Below the pieces are notes generated by a model that worked only from the letters and a program-made list of their open reading frames with translations, did not search any database and was not told where the DNA came from. Both the position numbers and the translations under genes were made by a program. Shown here in pieces: positions 29,001 to 36,227 of a stretch of DNA of 64,000 nt. Every line of letters starts with the position of its first letter. Position 1 is the stretch's first letter. The stretch spans positions 1-64,000 of the forward strand of contig JAFUPN010000041.1 of the NCBI GenBank assembly GCA_017481205.1, written 5' to 3'. The stretch is from Clostridia bacterium. GTDB lineage: Bacteria; Bacillota; Clostridia; UMGS1810.

Positions 29001-31332
29001 CTGAGATTTCAAGAGCGGAAGAAGCATAGTCAATACCGGTAGCTGTCAGAGAATTTTTCTCAGCTCCGTTTACACGGAGCCGCACTGTCTTTGCAGAAAA
29101 ATCGGCAATAAGGGCAATTCTCGACCACCTGCCGCCGGTAAGCGATGCAGTACCGAGAGAGATATCCCCTGCCCTGAGTGCAATAGCCGTATCGCTGCCG
29201 GTATAGGCATTAAGCTCAGTTACAAGGATGCCGCTGCCATCATAACCCCTCCAACAGCTTATGGAGTTATCACCGTTTGCAGAGAGCTTTAATGCGCCGT
29301 CTGATGCAGGCTTACCCATAACATCATCCACCGCGGTGCCGCCGGAAGCAAGCATTGCCCACTCCGCGGCTGTATCTGCCGCCGCAAGCTCAGCCTGTGC
29401 TGAGGTCACGGAAATCACATCGTAGTATGTAACAGAATCTATATCTGCCACTGCCACAACATTGCCCTCGCCAAGGCTCGCTCCGTCGGAAAGCTCATTG
29501 GCAAAGGTACCGTCTGTATATGCTCTTACAGATGCAGGTGACAGGGTATTCAGGTCTGAAAGCCTTACGGCAAATTCATCATATATTTTAAGAGTATTTT
29601 TTTCTACAGTATAATGAACATCAGGATTTTCGGTCAGTGCCGGCATATTAGTATAGGCAGCTTTATCAAAGCTGTCCATCTCGTACACACGGAGGTTGTC
29701 ATATGCCGCAATACTGCCGTTATAGGTGTCTCCGGCGGTCCAGTGACCTATACGGAGATTTTTGTTCATACCTCTGGCACTCCAGTCCATGCCCCAGTAC
29801 GGCATAACTGCGTCGGATGCAATCTCAGTTCCGTTTACAAATATAGTTACTTTATGCTTACCGGCCTTTGCCACTGCCTCCGTTACCTTACCGGACACAT
29901 ATTCCGCCTCGCCGGCGGCATAAACATTTTTGATAACCCATACAACCTTATTCCAACTGTTCATCTTAAGATATGCCAGATCGCTTCCGGGGTTCTCTGT
30001 AGTGCTTGCGACAAGACGCGGAGTAACATTGACATGATAAGCATTGCCCTTAAGAGTCAGATCATTGAAGGGGAGGTATTCTGTTCCGTCATCGGCTTCG
30101 CCGTAGGTTGAGCTGTCCGGATAAAACTCTGTTTCCACAACAAGATATTTAGCGGTAGAAGCTGTCATTTCCTTATAGTCATACTGCCAGTATATACCGT
30201 CACGGAGACCGCCGGTTTTTCCGTAATCTCCTCTTGCCGCGTCAAAATGTATGGAAATATCTCCCTCGGCACTTCCAGCATAGCCAACTGCAGCCACACC
30301 TGCGCCGCGGGTGGTATCGCTCATTCCGTACATGGTATTGCCGTTCATATACGCAAGGAGATTTTCCTTTACAGTATAGGTGGTATAGAGCTTTTCGCCG
30401 TCATCTGCCGCAACTATAATGTTGCCCACAGCAAGATTTACATTGCCATCAAGAGGTGATGACATGGAGCTGTCGTCATACACACGGATATTGCAGCCGG
30501 ATGCTGCCTCAAGGTCTGAGATATTCACATTGCCCTTAAGAGTGATATCGGAGCCTGACAGGGTAAAGCCGCTGTTTGCTTCAAGAGCGGGCATTCCAGG
30601 TGCACCGGGGTTCTCGGTTGTGAGATAGGTAATGCAGTCATCCCAGTATATATCCTGGTCGTACTCATAGGCAGACTCACCCATGAATATAAGACGTCCC
30701 GGATTGTAGCTTGTAATGGCACTGCCTGATGTACCCTTTGACATATCATATGCCACACCGTTTATGTAGGCGGTAACATCGGGATATCTGTAGGGTGATG
30801 CATCAAGACTTGCGGTATTCATATTGACAACCATGCGGATATTGTTCCACTGCCCGGGGATAATGCCTATATCTGCAGGGTTCTTGTACTGAGCGATGGA
30901 ATAGTTATTTGCAGTGAGCACTGTAAATGTACCGATATTAAGGTCCTTTGGCAGTACATTTGCCTCCATTACAACATAGCCTGTCTTGGCATAGTTGTTT
31001 GAAGTGTAATGAAAATACTGCTTATGGCTGTCGCATTTGTAAAAATCCTCCCCGGCGGTCATGGCACTCAATATAACATGAGCACTGTCATCCTCCGGGA
31101 GCTTTCCTCCTACGGCATACTCCAGACTTTTGGTAACCGTTACATTGGTTTCTCCGCCGGAGGTATTATCATATTTATTGAGCGTGGTAATACCGCTGAG
31201 CAGAGTTTCTCCGGAAAAACGCTCATTAAGCACAGTGATTGCAGCTTCCGCCGAAGCAGGCACGATAATAAATGTGCCCATCATGGCAAGCACAAGCAAA
31301 AAAGCCGTAATTCTTTTAAATCCGTGATTCAT
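26017..31332 (-). CDS. Giant secreted metallophosphoesterase with LamG-like domains
   Basis: 1771 aa, signal peptide with cleavage near ASA-EA. LamG-like domains occupy about 35-240, 330-560 and 640-790. A calcineurin-type phosphoesterase domain follows at about 980-1260, with all metal-binding motifs: SSDYHFG, VVNGDITNWWG, QGNHD, FSHVP and SGHSHFG. A further LamG-like domain lies at about 1460-1620 and a terminal module ends KIMVWSDKKALAPLAG. Secreted phosphoesterases of this class act on phosphomonoesters, phosphodiesters or nucleotides; embedding in sugar-binding modules suggests a phosphorylated or otherwise decorated glycan, which is inference. AAAGGGG lies 9 nt before the ATG. A terminator closes the gene, so it is monocistronic. 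Its upstream region contains the hairpin mosaic at 31400-31558. Confidence 0.78.
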   Translation of the reverse strand: MNHGFKRITAFLLVLAMMGTFIIVPASAEAAITVLNERFSGETLLSGITTLNKYDNTSGGETNVTVTKSLEYAVGGKLPEDDSAHVILSAMTAGEDFYKCDSHKQYFHYTSNNYAKTGYVVMEANVLPKDLNIGTFTVLTANNYSIAQYKNPADIGIIPGQWNNIRMVVNMNTASLDASPYRYPDVTAYINGVAYDMSKGTSGSAITSYNPGRLIFMGESAYEYDQDIYWDDCITYLTTENPGAPGMPALEANSGFTLSGSDITLKGNVNISDLEAASGCNIRVYDDSSMSSPLDGNVNLAVGNIIVAADDGEKLYTTYTVKENLLAYMNGNTMYGMSDTTRGAGVAAVGYAGSAEGDISIHFDAARGDYGKTGGLRDGIYWQYDYKEMTASTAKYLVVETEFYPDSSTYGEADDGTEYLPFNDLTLKGNAYHVNVTPRLVASTTENPGSDLAYLKMNSWNKVVWVIKNVYAAGEAEYVSGKVTEAVAKAGKHKVTIFVNGTEIASDAVMPYWGMDWSARGMNKNLRIGHWTAGDTYNGSIAAYDNLRVYEMDSFDKAAYTNMPALTENPDVHYTVEKNTLKIYDEFAVRLSDLNTLSPASVRAYTDGTFANELSDGASLGEGNVVAVADIDSVTYYDVISVTSAQAELAAADTAAEWAMLASGGTAVDDVMGKPASDGALKLSANGDNSISCWRGYDGSGILVTELNAYTGSDTAIALRAGDISLGTASLTGGRWSRIALIADFSAKTVRLRVNGAEKNSLTATGIDYASSALEISAENNVYIDNLRSYVTALSGTVKYDPGKIYENENIILNGDTAKIKANTVKISDLPCDGEAVVYRNGAIAGIDEYITAGDIVFVDKDSHIGTYPVEGFTLDYVFANSDAGCAKGTISIDLADKFDYTLVDLCWAVADAGSVQPLADYLPIKSFTGADLRKGYTVTKDMFIPQTAEYLLARYYYNNAEIDFTFEIPESKRMTETEPDVIIALSSDYHFGTQTADKEPTSKHDMTLKHINSYADAVVVNGDITNWWGSHSKAQIDAYQANKGAVSGDWENAPSQFDVARKYFEQFTIPVYMVQGNHDVPETGRYNINATYGATASWRYSEYLNSWIDYSIESGYYEDAIEREVDETYTGPSDKSNLATFYDDYVKGYHLIFLRVPYESGGKAYYDLMQQELDFLDRKLFEMEESGKPIFVFSHVPIEDTIGRAQETWENSQVRQQAFKDILNKHPNAIVVSGHSHFGINNEWSWTTNGRQEKPAFVHDGGIISQTTPVDEDRNNDITSYDDASCVYAEIYSDRVVTRGYDLINEKWIPQGISQITRKAQSTVGDIRVSKIERDGFVYLKAEGDDNVSFEWTADGNSFSGDVLALNGDFDNFVAVRAVNVQGDYRSTSFKSIDAIPSGQFDITDYDEGRTDYVSTESSSDEYILNNGQENGVTTYETGIGGKNFDDESARMYIASGGRTWGAPVPGGSGAAKRNWKQANADSKYLVFSMNVMPASQDTVYALIGTNGGTAVTAKSTDSLNKYQWNKLVGVYNIETGLIDTYINGKLVSDDAAVSFTSGSDIRITFEGTVGWSTETFELTGYADDVEIYETKNLPMLLWAQGLEDKDYGKGITVDNTAKVVYTDPGMAAAELGESLGVTVSGADGFTKTSGSIVTAGDYAVAYDASADAYSYYDIKTYYTADFTSGVESGSITGSQVSFTVAAKSGGEQVIAAQYDGGGSLAKTELITLDKGENQLTFTRADDAAVVKIMVWSDKKALAPLAGAVKLTVK

Positions 31333-31399
31333 AAAAAAATACCCCTTTCGTTTTAGAAAATGTTATAAAATCAGTGCACGATTTGGATGCCATCATTTG

Positions 31400-31558
31400 G
31401 TGAAGTTTTGAACTAAAGTTCAAAGTGAAGTTGCATACGCAGTGAAGTTTTTGCAAAGCAAAAGTGAAGTTAAGTTTGCCACTTCGCCGTCAGGCGAAAC
31501 TTCACTTGCCCATCAGGGCAAACTTAGCTGAATAGATTTAACTCCGTTAAATCTATTC
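31400..31558. repeat. Hairpin mosaic on the constant word GTGAAGTT
   Basis: GTGAAGTT occurs at 31400, 31425, 31442 and 31464 and inverted (AACTTCAC) at 31498. Between copies are different small palindromes: TTGAAC-TAAA-GTTCAA, TTTGC-AAA-GCAAA, TTCGCC-GTCA-GGCGAA, TTGCCC-ATCA-GGGCAA, and finally a perfect 13-bp hairpin at 31530-31558 (GAATAGATTTAAC with loop TCC). It fills the spacer between divergent genes. Confidence 0.85.
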
Positions 31559-31626
31559 TATCACCTCACCTCCTATTTTTCAACAGTCAAAATGCAAACA
31601 AAAAGGTCAAAAGTCCAACTTTATGC

Positions 31627-31655
31627 TTGCACAAAGTGGCATTTCATGATATACT
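31627..31655 (+). promoter_or_regulatory. Promoter of the GH43-like gene
   Basis: TTGCAC (31627-31632), 17-nt spacer, TATACT (31650-31655), 32 nt before the ATG at 31687. Confidence 0.75.
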
Positions 31656-31686
31656 TGGTCTGAAAAAGGATTGGAGGAAATCTGCC

Positions 31687-33207
31687 ATGAACACAATTAA
31701 GGATATGATATTCAAAAGAAAATTTTCTGTAAATTTATATAAAAACAAAAAGCTGAGTCTTGCTGAAATGAGCTTTAACAAGGACTGGATTTCTACTGAC
31801 CGGGGCGACCCATATCCACTCCTTTCAAAATCAGGAGATATATGCGAATCCACAGAGGGAAACGTATATACCATAAGCTCTGCAGGAAAAGGAGGTATAA
31901 AAAGACTTATCTGTCAGCACTTCCCCTATGCCACATATGAAATCACGGCAGAGGATATGAGCGAAGAGGCAATGCTGGGAATATGCATTGATACAAACGA
32001 AAAGCCGGACAGCCGCACTATATCCGTTTACATAAAAAAATCCCGGGGCAGGATAATGCTTTACCGCAATATCTGCGGCGAGGAAGCTCCGGTAAACGGT
32101 GAGATATTCGACTATATCCCGGGGATGTCGCTGGTGGTTACAACACATCACGGAAGTCAGTTTGACCTGTACTTAAGATACGGCAGACAGCTGAAAAAAG
32201 CAGGATACTTTAATGAAACAGGCTTTGAAAATTTAAAGAACGAAAGGATATTCCGCAGCTCCACGGCTTCTGTATATGCAGGCTTTGAAGAAAAGGGCAC
32301 AATCACCGTTTCAAAAGCAGAGATGTATATAGACTGCGGTATGTCCCAAGCAGATATGCGCCCCATACGCTATGAGGACGGCAGACCCATTATAGAAAAC
32401 GGCAGGATATTTCTCACCATGACCTCGCGGCTTGAATGGCAGAAGTATCAGACGGTGTATTCCTGGAACCCATCCACCTGTGATTTTGCACTGGAGGGAG
32501 CTATATTCTTTGATATGGGCGACGGAGAATGGTGCGGCGATGTGGCTTCGTCCATAATATATGACCGCAATGAGGGCAACTGGAAAATATGGATGTGTGC
32601 CTTTTCCCACGGTCATGTGCTGGGTCATGCAGTTACGGAAAACGACCCCAGATTCGGAATAAATGTTATTGATATAGAGCTGATGGAAACAAAGGAAGGC
32701 AGTACAGATACGGACTTTGCGGCAAAAATCAACGATGAGGACCCGGATATGTACTACGATGCCGAAGATAAAAAATGGTATATGTCAATATGCCGCTCCG
32801 ACAGCGAGGACAATGACAGCCACTACAGCTATTTTCTTTTTGAATCGGACAAGCCCTTTGAGGGATACAGATTCATCTCAAAAACAAGCGGTGACGCGGT
32901 GACCGGAGGCTCCTTCATAAAGACAGGCAAAAAGAGATTTTTTGCCTGCGGAGCAAACTTTGACCAAAGAGCACAGTACAACATATATGATGGCAAGGAC
33001 TTTACAAAGGCAGAGCGCATAAAATGCGACTTTGACGACGGAGGCTTCCGCGGCTGGGGAACAGTTATACCCGTGCCCTGCGGTACAAGGACAAAATATA
33101 TGTGGATTACCTTTGACCGCCACAACAGCAGCGAAATATACAACTGGAGCTACGGAAACCTTTATGTGTATGAAGCGGATGTTATGAACAAGGGGTATGA
33201 GTGGTAA
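31687..33207 (+). CDS. GH43-like five-bladed beta-propeller protein
   Basis: 506 aa, no signal peptide. The N-terminal 200 aa are beta-rich and LamG-like (SRTISVYIKKSRGRIMLYR); the C-terminal 300 aa show propeller blades of glycosidase type: MTSRLEWQKYQTVYSW, GEWCGDVASSIIYDRNEGNWKIWMCA, NDEDPDMYYDAEDKKWYMSICR, FRGWGTVIPVPCGT and KYMWITFDR. The repeated D-x-x-x-Y/W-x-M pattern is usual in GH43/GH32/GH68-like folds, but I cannot assign the three catalytic acids with certainty. The start is chosen at 31687, with GGAGG at 31673; the open frame reaches back to 31627, but that is the -35 box. It converges with the isomerase gene, overlapping it by 26 bp at the 3' ends. Confidence 0.65.
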   Translation: MNTIKDMIFKRKFSVNLYKNKKLSLAEMSFNKDWISTDRGDPYPLLSKSGDICESTEGNVYTISSAGKGGIKRLICQHFPYATYEITAEDMSEEAMLGICIDTNEKPDSRTISVYIKKSRGRIMLYRNICGEEAPVNGEIFDYIPGMSLVVTTHHGSQFDLYLRYGRQLKKAGYFNETGFENLKNERIFRSSTASVYAGFEEKGTITVSKAEMYIDCGMSQADMRPIRYEDGRPIIENGRIFLTMTSRLEWQKYQTVYSWNPSTCDFALEGAIFFDMGDGEWCGDVASSIIYDRNEGNWKIWMCAFSHGHVLGHAVTENDPRFGINVIDIELMETKEGSTDTDFAAKINDEDPDMYYDAEDKKWYMSICRSDSEDNDSHYSYFLFESDKPFEGYRFISKTSGDAVTGGSFIKTGKKRFFACGANFDQRAQYNIYDGKDFTKAERIKCDFDDGGFRGWGTVIPVPCGTRTKYMWITFDRHNSSEIYNWSYGNLYVYEADVMNKGYEW

Positions 33208-34075
33208 ATTTTCTTATGAGATTTCTTCCGGTAACCTCAGCAAGCTTTAATGCATAGGGATATATTTCATGCTCACTCTTAAGATAGGCAGTATATCCTC
33301 CGGTGATTTCGTAGGTAAAATCCCCCTTATAGCCTGTATCGGCAAGAGCAGTCATGACTGCATCCCAGTTTACACCGCCGGAGTAAGGCGGAGTGTGACG
33401 GTCGGATATGCCGTCGTTATCGTGAACATGAAGGCAGCTCAGCCTGCTGCCTAAATAGCACACGGCATCCTCAGGTTTTCTTCCAAGCAAAAAGCAATGA
33501 CCTATATCAAGACAGGCGGTAAAATAGCGGGAATCCAAAGCATCGCAATATTCCGCCTGTTCCTCATACATACTGCAGGGAATGGTGATAATCCTGCTTT
33601 TGTCCTCATTATGGGTCCAGACATTTTCTATTGCAGCTGTTATTCCGTACTCCTTAAGAACAGGAATAAAGCTCTCAAAAAATTCAAGATTATACTGCCT
33701 TGCATCATAGCTTCCGGGGCAATTCACCGGGTGGAGCACCACTCTTTCCGCTCCGAGGATTGCAGAGCCTATTATAGAGGTCTCTATATATTCTCTGACA
33801 AGGCTGTTTTCCTTGTCACAAAGGTCAATATCCTCTTTGAAGCTCATAATACTGCCGGAGCCGTGGGTCTGATTGTAATAAAGACCGTTTGCTTCGGCGA
33901 TTTTTCTTATGCTTTCGCAGGTTTTTTCTATATTCCTGCGGGAATACCTTTCTTTGTGCATTATATCTCTGAAATTAAAATCAATGGCATCAAAGCCCGC
34001 CTGTGCCAATATTTCTGTACCGGCTGCAATACCCAGTTCATTGAATACCGGAGCCGTATTTATTGATAGCTTCAT
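33182..34075 (-). CDS. Sugar phosphate isomerase/epimerase (xylose-isomerase-like TIM barrel)
   Basis: About 297 aa, cytoplasmic. MKLSINTAPVFNELGIA starts the barrel; HPVNCPGSYDARQYNLEFF, AAIENVWTHNED, ACLDIGHCFLLG, LHVHDNDGISDRHTPP and DFTYEITGGY carry the metal-binding His/Glu/Asp residues expected in the AP_endonuc_2 family (hexulose epimerases, inosose dehydratases and similar). The ATG at 34075 has AGGAG 9 nt upstream; an earlier in-frame ATG at 34180 lies inside the CATATCGA repeat mosaic and is rejected. Its neighbours suggest a role in converting sugars released by the glycan cluster. Confidence 0.82.
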   Translation of the reverse strand: MKLSINTAPVFNELGIAAGTEILAQAGFDAIDFNFRDIMHKERYSRRNIEKTCESIRKIAEANGLYYNQTHGSGSIMSFKEDIDLCDKENSLVREYIETSIIGSAILGAERVVLHPVNCPGSYDARQYNLEFFESFIPVLKEYGITAAIENVWTHNEDKSRIITIPCSMYEEQAEYCDALDSRYFTACLDIGHCFLLGRKPEDAVCYLGSRLSCLHVHDNDGISDRHTPPYSGGVNWDAVMTALADTGYKGDFTYEITGGYTAYLKSEHEIYPYALKLAEVTGRNLIRKFTTHTPCS

Positions 34076-34124
34076 AAAGCCGCTTCTCCTTTGTTTTTTT
34101 ATCATTATTAAATGCCACTTTTTG

Positions 34125-34234
34125 TCGATATGCAGGCTTGTATTAAATCTCGTCGCGTCAGCGACATATCGAGTCTGCAAGACATATCGAGAATTCGTTA
34201 GAATTCATATCGACGATTCCATCTTCGATGAAAT
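34125..34234. repeat. Hairpin mosaic on the constant word CATATCGA
   Basis: CATATCGA occurs at 34165, 34183 and 34206 and inverted (TCGATATG) at 34125. Between copies are GTCGC-GTCA-GCGAC (34152-34165), GTC-TGCAA-GAC (34173-34183), GAATTC-GTTA-GAATTC (34191-34206), and after the last copy GATTCCATC-TTC-GATGAAATC (to about 34234). Same architecture as the mosaic at 31400-31558 but a different constant word. Confidence 0.8.
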
Positions 34235-34658
34235 CATTATACAACATATAACAAAAAATGACAATCTTCGACAGTATTTTTGTAGTTAAGTAGTTGTTAC
34301 CAAACACCCCGACATGGTCAACGGTATTGGTAATGCAAAAACAACAAATAAGGATACAATTAAGATTTCCAAGATATATTTGATCTTTAACTATATGTAG
34401 TCCAGCAATTTGATTCAATTCGTAATATTTTTTTCTTATGCTTTTATAATACAATTTATCTTTTTCTATTACTAATCCTTCGTTTCTAGCAACCATCCAT
34501 AACAATGCAACGAGAATCGTCAGTCCACAGGCTATCGCCAAGGATGTCTTCATTGTATTCTCTTTTATTCCAGACACTATAAAAGCAATATCCGCAATAG
34601 CAGTCATAATTAAAGCAAATTTTATAGTATAATTATCAGCTTTTATAAATAACTTCAT
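34158..34658 (-). CDS. Small membrane protein of the Rhs island
   Basis: 166 aa. Two hydrophobic helices lie at about 13-30 and 38-56 (FALIMTAIADIAFIVSG; LAIACGLTILVALLWMV), followed by a soluble part with LVIEKDKLYYKSIRKKYYELNQIAGLHI that resembles bacterial PH-like domains. The last 20 codons run through the CATATCGA mosaic, so the natural C-terminus may have been replaced or extended when the repeat arrived. AT-rich like the other genes of the island. No family assigned; position at the end of the immunity-type array allows, but does not prove, an immunity role. Confidence 0.55.
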   Translation of the reverse strand: MKLFIKADNYTIKFALIMTAIADIAFIVSGIKENTMKTSLAIACGLTILVALLWMVARNEGLVIEKDKLYYKSIRKKYYELNQIAGLHIVKDQIYLGNLNCILICCFCITNTVDHVGVFGNNYLTTKILSKIVIFCYMLYNDFIEDGIVDMNSNEFSICLADSICR

Positions 34659-34699
34659 AATCTTCTCTCTTTATAATTATCGTATGTATTCTTAGTGTT

Positions 34700-34729
34700 G
34701 ATTGTGGCAGTTGTGGAACTGCCACAATC
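34700..34729 (-). terminator. Intercistronic hairpin in the Rhs array
   Basis: Perfect 13-bp stem GATTGTGGCAGTT / AACTGCCACAATC with loop GTGG, between the membrane-protein and HEAT-repeat genes. A weak T tract (TCTT) only; may be a partial terminator or processing hairpin. Confidence 0.55.
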
Positions 34730-34760
34730 ATTCCAATGCACTAACGGTTTAATATATAAT

Positions 34761-35414
34761 TTATCCTAATAAAATATCATTTATTGTAGATTGAACCGCT
34801 TCGCTTTCTTCTGTTTCGTTTAATGTGTTTATAGCAGAAAGAATGCTCTCTCGGTTTTCATTAGTCATAATATCTCTCAAAACATTTAAAATAGCACATC
34901 TATCTTGATATTCTTCGGCGTTTAACAATTCTATTATTCTATCAAGATATTCAATCTCGCCCAAAGCATAAAGCCCTTTAAAGCATATCGCCTTTGTAAA
35001 AACTTCATTGTCACATGAATAAGTTAAAAATAATTCTTTTAATTCAACTTTACTAATTTCAATACAATTCATAATGTCAATAATGGCTAAGAGTGCATAA
35101 TTTCTTGCCAAGCTACTGTCATCACTTTGAGCACATTTAAGTAAGCAACTATATGAATCAATTGTTGGGAAATTTGAAAGCGAATCATATACATTTATTC
35201 TCACTAATTCGTCCTGATCTCCACACATATTTATAAGTCTTTCTTCAATATCACTTTCATTTGATAAAGCAAGCAACTCAGCTACATATGCTCTTATTTC
35301 TGCATCATCGTTTTCCGATAATTCTAAAAGCAATTTTTTATCATCTGGATTTATACAATTTTTTTCTGAAATTGCATCCAATATATACTGTTGCAATCGT
35401 ACTTCCTCCTTCAT
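34761..35414 (-). CDS. HEAT-repeat protein, Rhs-island cargo
   Basis: About 217 aa, cytoplasmic, all-helical with at least four HEAT-type repeats (LLELSENDDAEIRAYVAEL, DQDELVRINVYDSLSNFP, SLARNYALLAIIDIM, FTKAICFKGLYAL, YQDRCAILNVLRDI). HEAT-repeat proteins are frequent immunity or accessory genes behind Rhs toxins. The start is uncertain: the ATG at 35414 has no site, while a TTG six codons later (35396) has GGAGG 8 nt upstream. Hairpins lie on both sides of the gene. Confidence 0.7.
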   Translation of the reverse strand: MKEEVRLQQYILDAISEKNCINPDDKKLLLELSENDDAEIRAYVAELLALSNESDIEERLINMCGDQDELVRINVYDSLSNFPTIDSYSCLLKCAQSDDSSLARNYALLAIIDIMNCIEISKVELKELFLTYSCDNEVFTKAICFKGLYALGEIEYLDRIIELLNAEEYQDRCAILNVLRDIMTNENRESILSAINTLNETEESEAVQSTINDILLG

Positions 35415-35420
35415 TAGATA

Positions 35421-35452
35421 TTCAATGCAGAAGTTTAAACCTCTGCATTGAA
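35421..35452 (-). terminator. Intercistronic hairpin in the Rhs array
   Basis: Perfect 11-bp stem TTCAATGCAGA / TCTGCATTGAA with a 10-nt loop, between the DUF5071 and HEAT-repeat genes; no T tract. Confidence 0.55.
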
Positions 35453-35460
35453 CTTGTAAA

Positions 35461-35910
35461 TTAAAAGTCTGAAAATTCTAACAATGAAAGAGTGTTTTCA
35501 TCAATAAAATTCATTTCATTATAGTTCCCCTTTTCAACAAGTAGTTTTAATCCTCCCAACCACATATAGTCCTCTTGTTGATATGCTTCCTTAATAGTCT
35601 GTTCTAATTTAGGAATAACAACATCTTTATTTTGCTTCAATAAAATATCAATAGCATGCATGGAACCAGGCCAATTTACATCTTGCAATAACCAAAGTAG
35701 TTCGGGAATGAAGAATTCGTTCTTTGGAAATCCTATTTTCTCTATCACGAGAACTATGTTTTCCCATGTTTCTTTTAGATTTTTATTAAATAACAGACAA
35801 AAATATTGTTCATCGACAACAGAAAGTTGATCGATAGCCTTATTTTGTTCTTCCTTTGGATATTCCCAACTTAGTTTAGAGACTAAATCTTTTATTTCAA
35901 TTTCATTCAT
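35461..35910 (-). CDS. DUF5071-type immunity-like protein
   Basis: About 149 aa, cytoplasmic and helical. LVSKLSWEYPKEEQNKAIDQL near the N-terminus and ELLWLLQDVNWPGSMHAIDIL in the middle match my memory of the DUF5071 family, which occurs in polymorphic-toxin loci. The ATG at 35910 has GGAGA 8 nt upstream, better than the GTG five codons earlier. It lies second behind the Rhs stop codon, after the 78-aa gene. Role as an immunity protein is inferred from family and position. Confidence 0.7.
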   Translation of the reverse strand: MNEIEIKDLVSKLSWEYPKEEQNKAIDQLSVVDEQYFCLLFNKNLKETWENIVLVIEKIGFPKNEFFIPELLWLLQDVNWPGSMHAIDILLKQNKDVVIPKLEQTIKEAYQQEDYMWLGGLKLLVEKGNYNEMNFIDENTLSLLEFSDF

Positions 35911-35928
35911 TTTGTTGTTCTCCACGAC

Positions 35929-35958
35929 GGTTAGGAGTGATATCGTTCACCCCTAACC
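35929..35958 (-). terminator. Intercistronic hairpin in the Rhs array
   Basis: Stem GGTTAGGAGTGA / TCACCCCTAACC (one mismatch) with loop TATCGT, directly behind the 78-aa gene; no T tract. Confidence 0.5.
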
Positions 35959-35980
35959 CACTCTACTTCTTTAACATCAT

Positions 35981-36217
35981 TTAAAAGCACCTAAAAGTAA
36001 TTTCTACATTATCAAAAAAATCTTTTAATTTTTCTCCATCAATAATGTATTCTCCTATCTCATAAGAACTTTGATAAGTCCTTTCGGTTAAATAATTATA
36101 TGCTTCCATGACATGAATTCCCTCATTTGAGTGTGTAATAGAATATTGCTTATCCTTATAAGTGAATTCTATCTCTCCGCCTCGAGAAATATTATCATAC
36201 AGTTCGGTTATATTCAT
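35981..36217 (-). CDS. Small acidic protein next to the Rhs tip, putative cognate immunity
   Basis: 78 aa starting MNITELYDNISRGGEIEF. AGGAGG lies 8 nt before the ATG and overlaps the TAG stop of the Rhs frame, so its translation is probably coupled to the toxin. No family recognised; it contains beta-hairpin-like EFTYKDKQYSITHSNEGIH and a C-terminal segment EKLKDFFDNVEITFRCF. The first gene after an Rhs toxin tip is usually the cognate immunity gene, which is the reason for the call. Confidence 0.65.
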   Translation of the reverse strand: MNITELYDNISRGGEIEFTYKDKQYSITHSNEGIHVMEAYNYLTERTYQSSYEIGEYIIDGEKLKDFFDNVEITFRCF

Positions 36218-36227
36218 AATTTTCCTC

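Noticed and set aside
33182-34180. Longer isomerase starting at 34180
   Set aside because: The extra 35 codons read through the CATATCGA mosaic; AGGAG and the normal N-terminus support 34075.
34700-35958. Integron attC-like sites between immunity genes
   Set aside because: The hairpins share no core sites of the RYYYAAC/GTTRRRY type and no integrase is visible.
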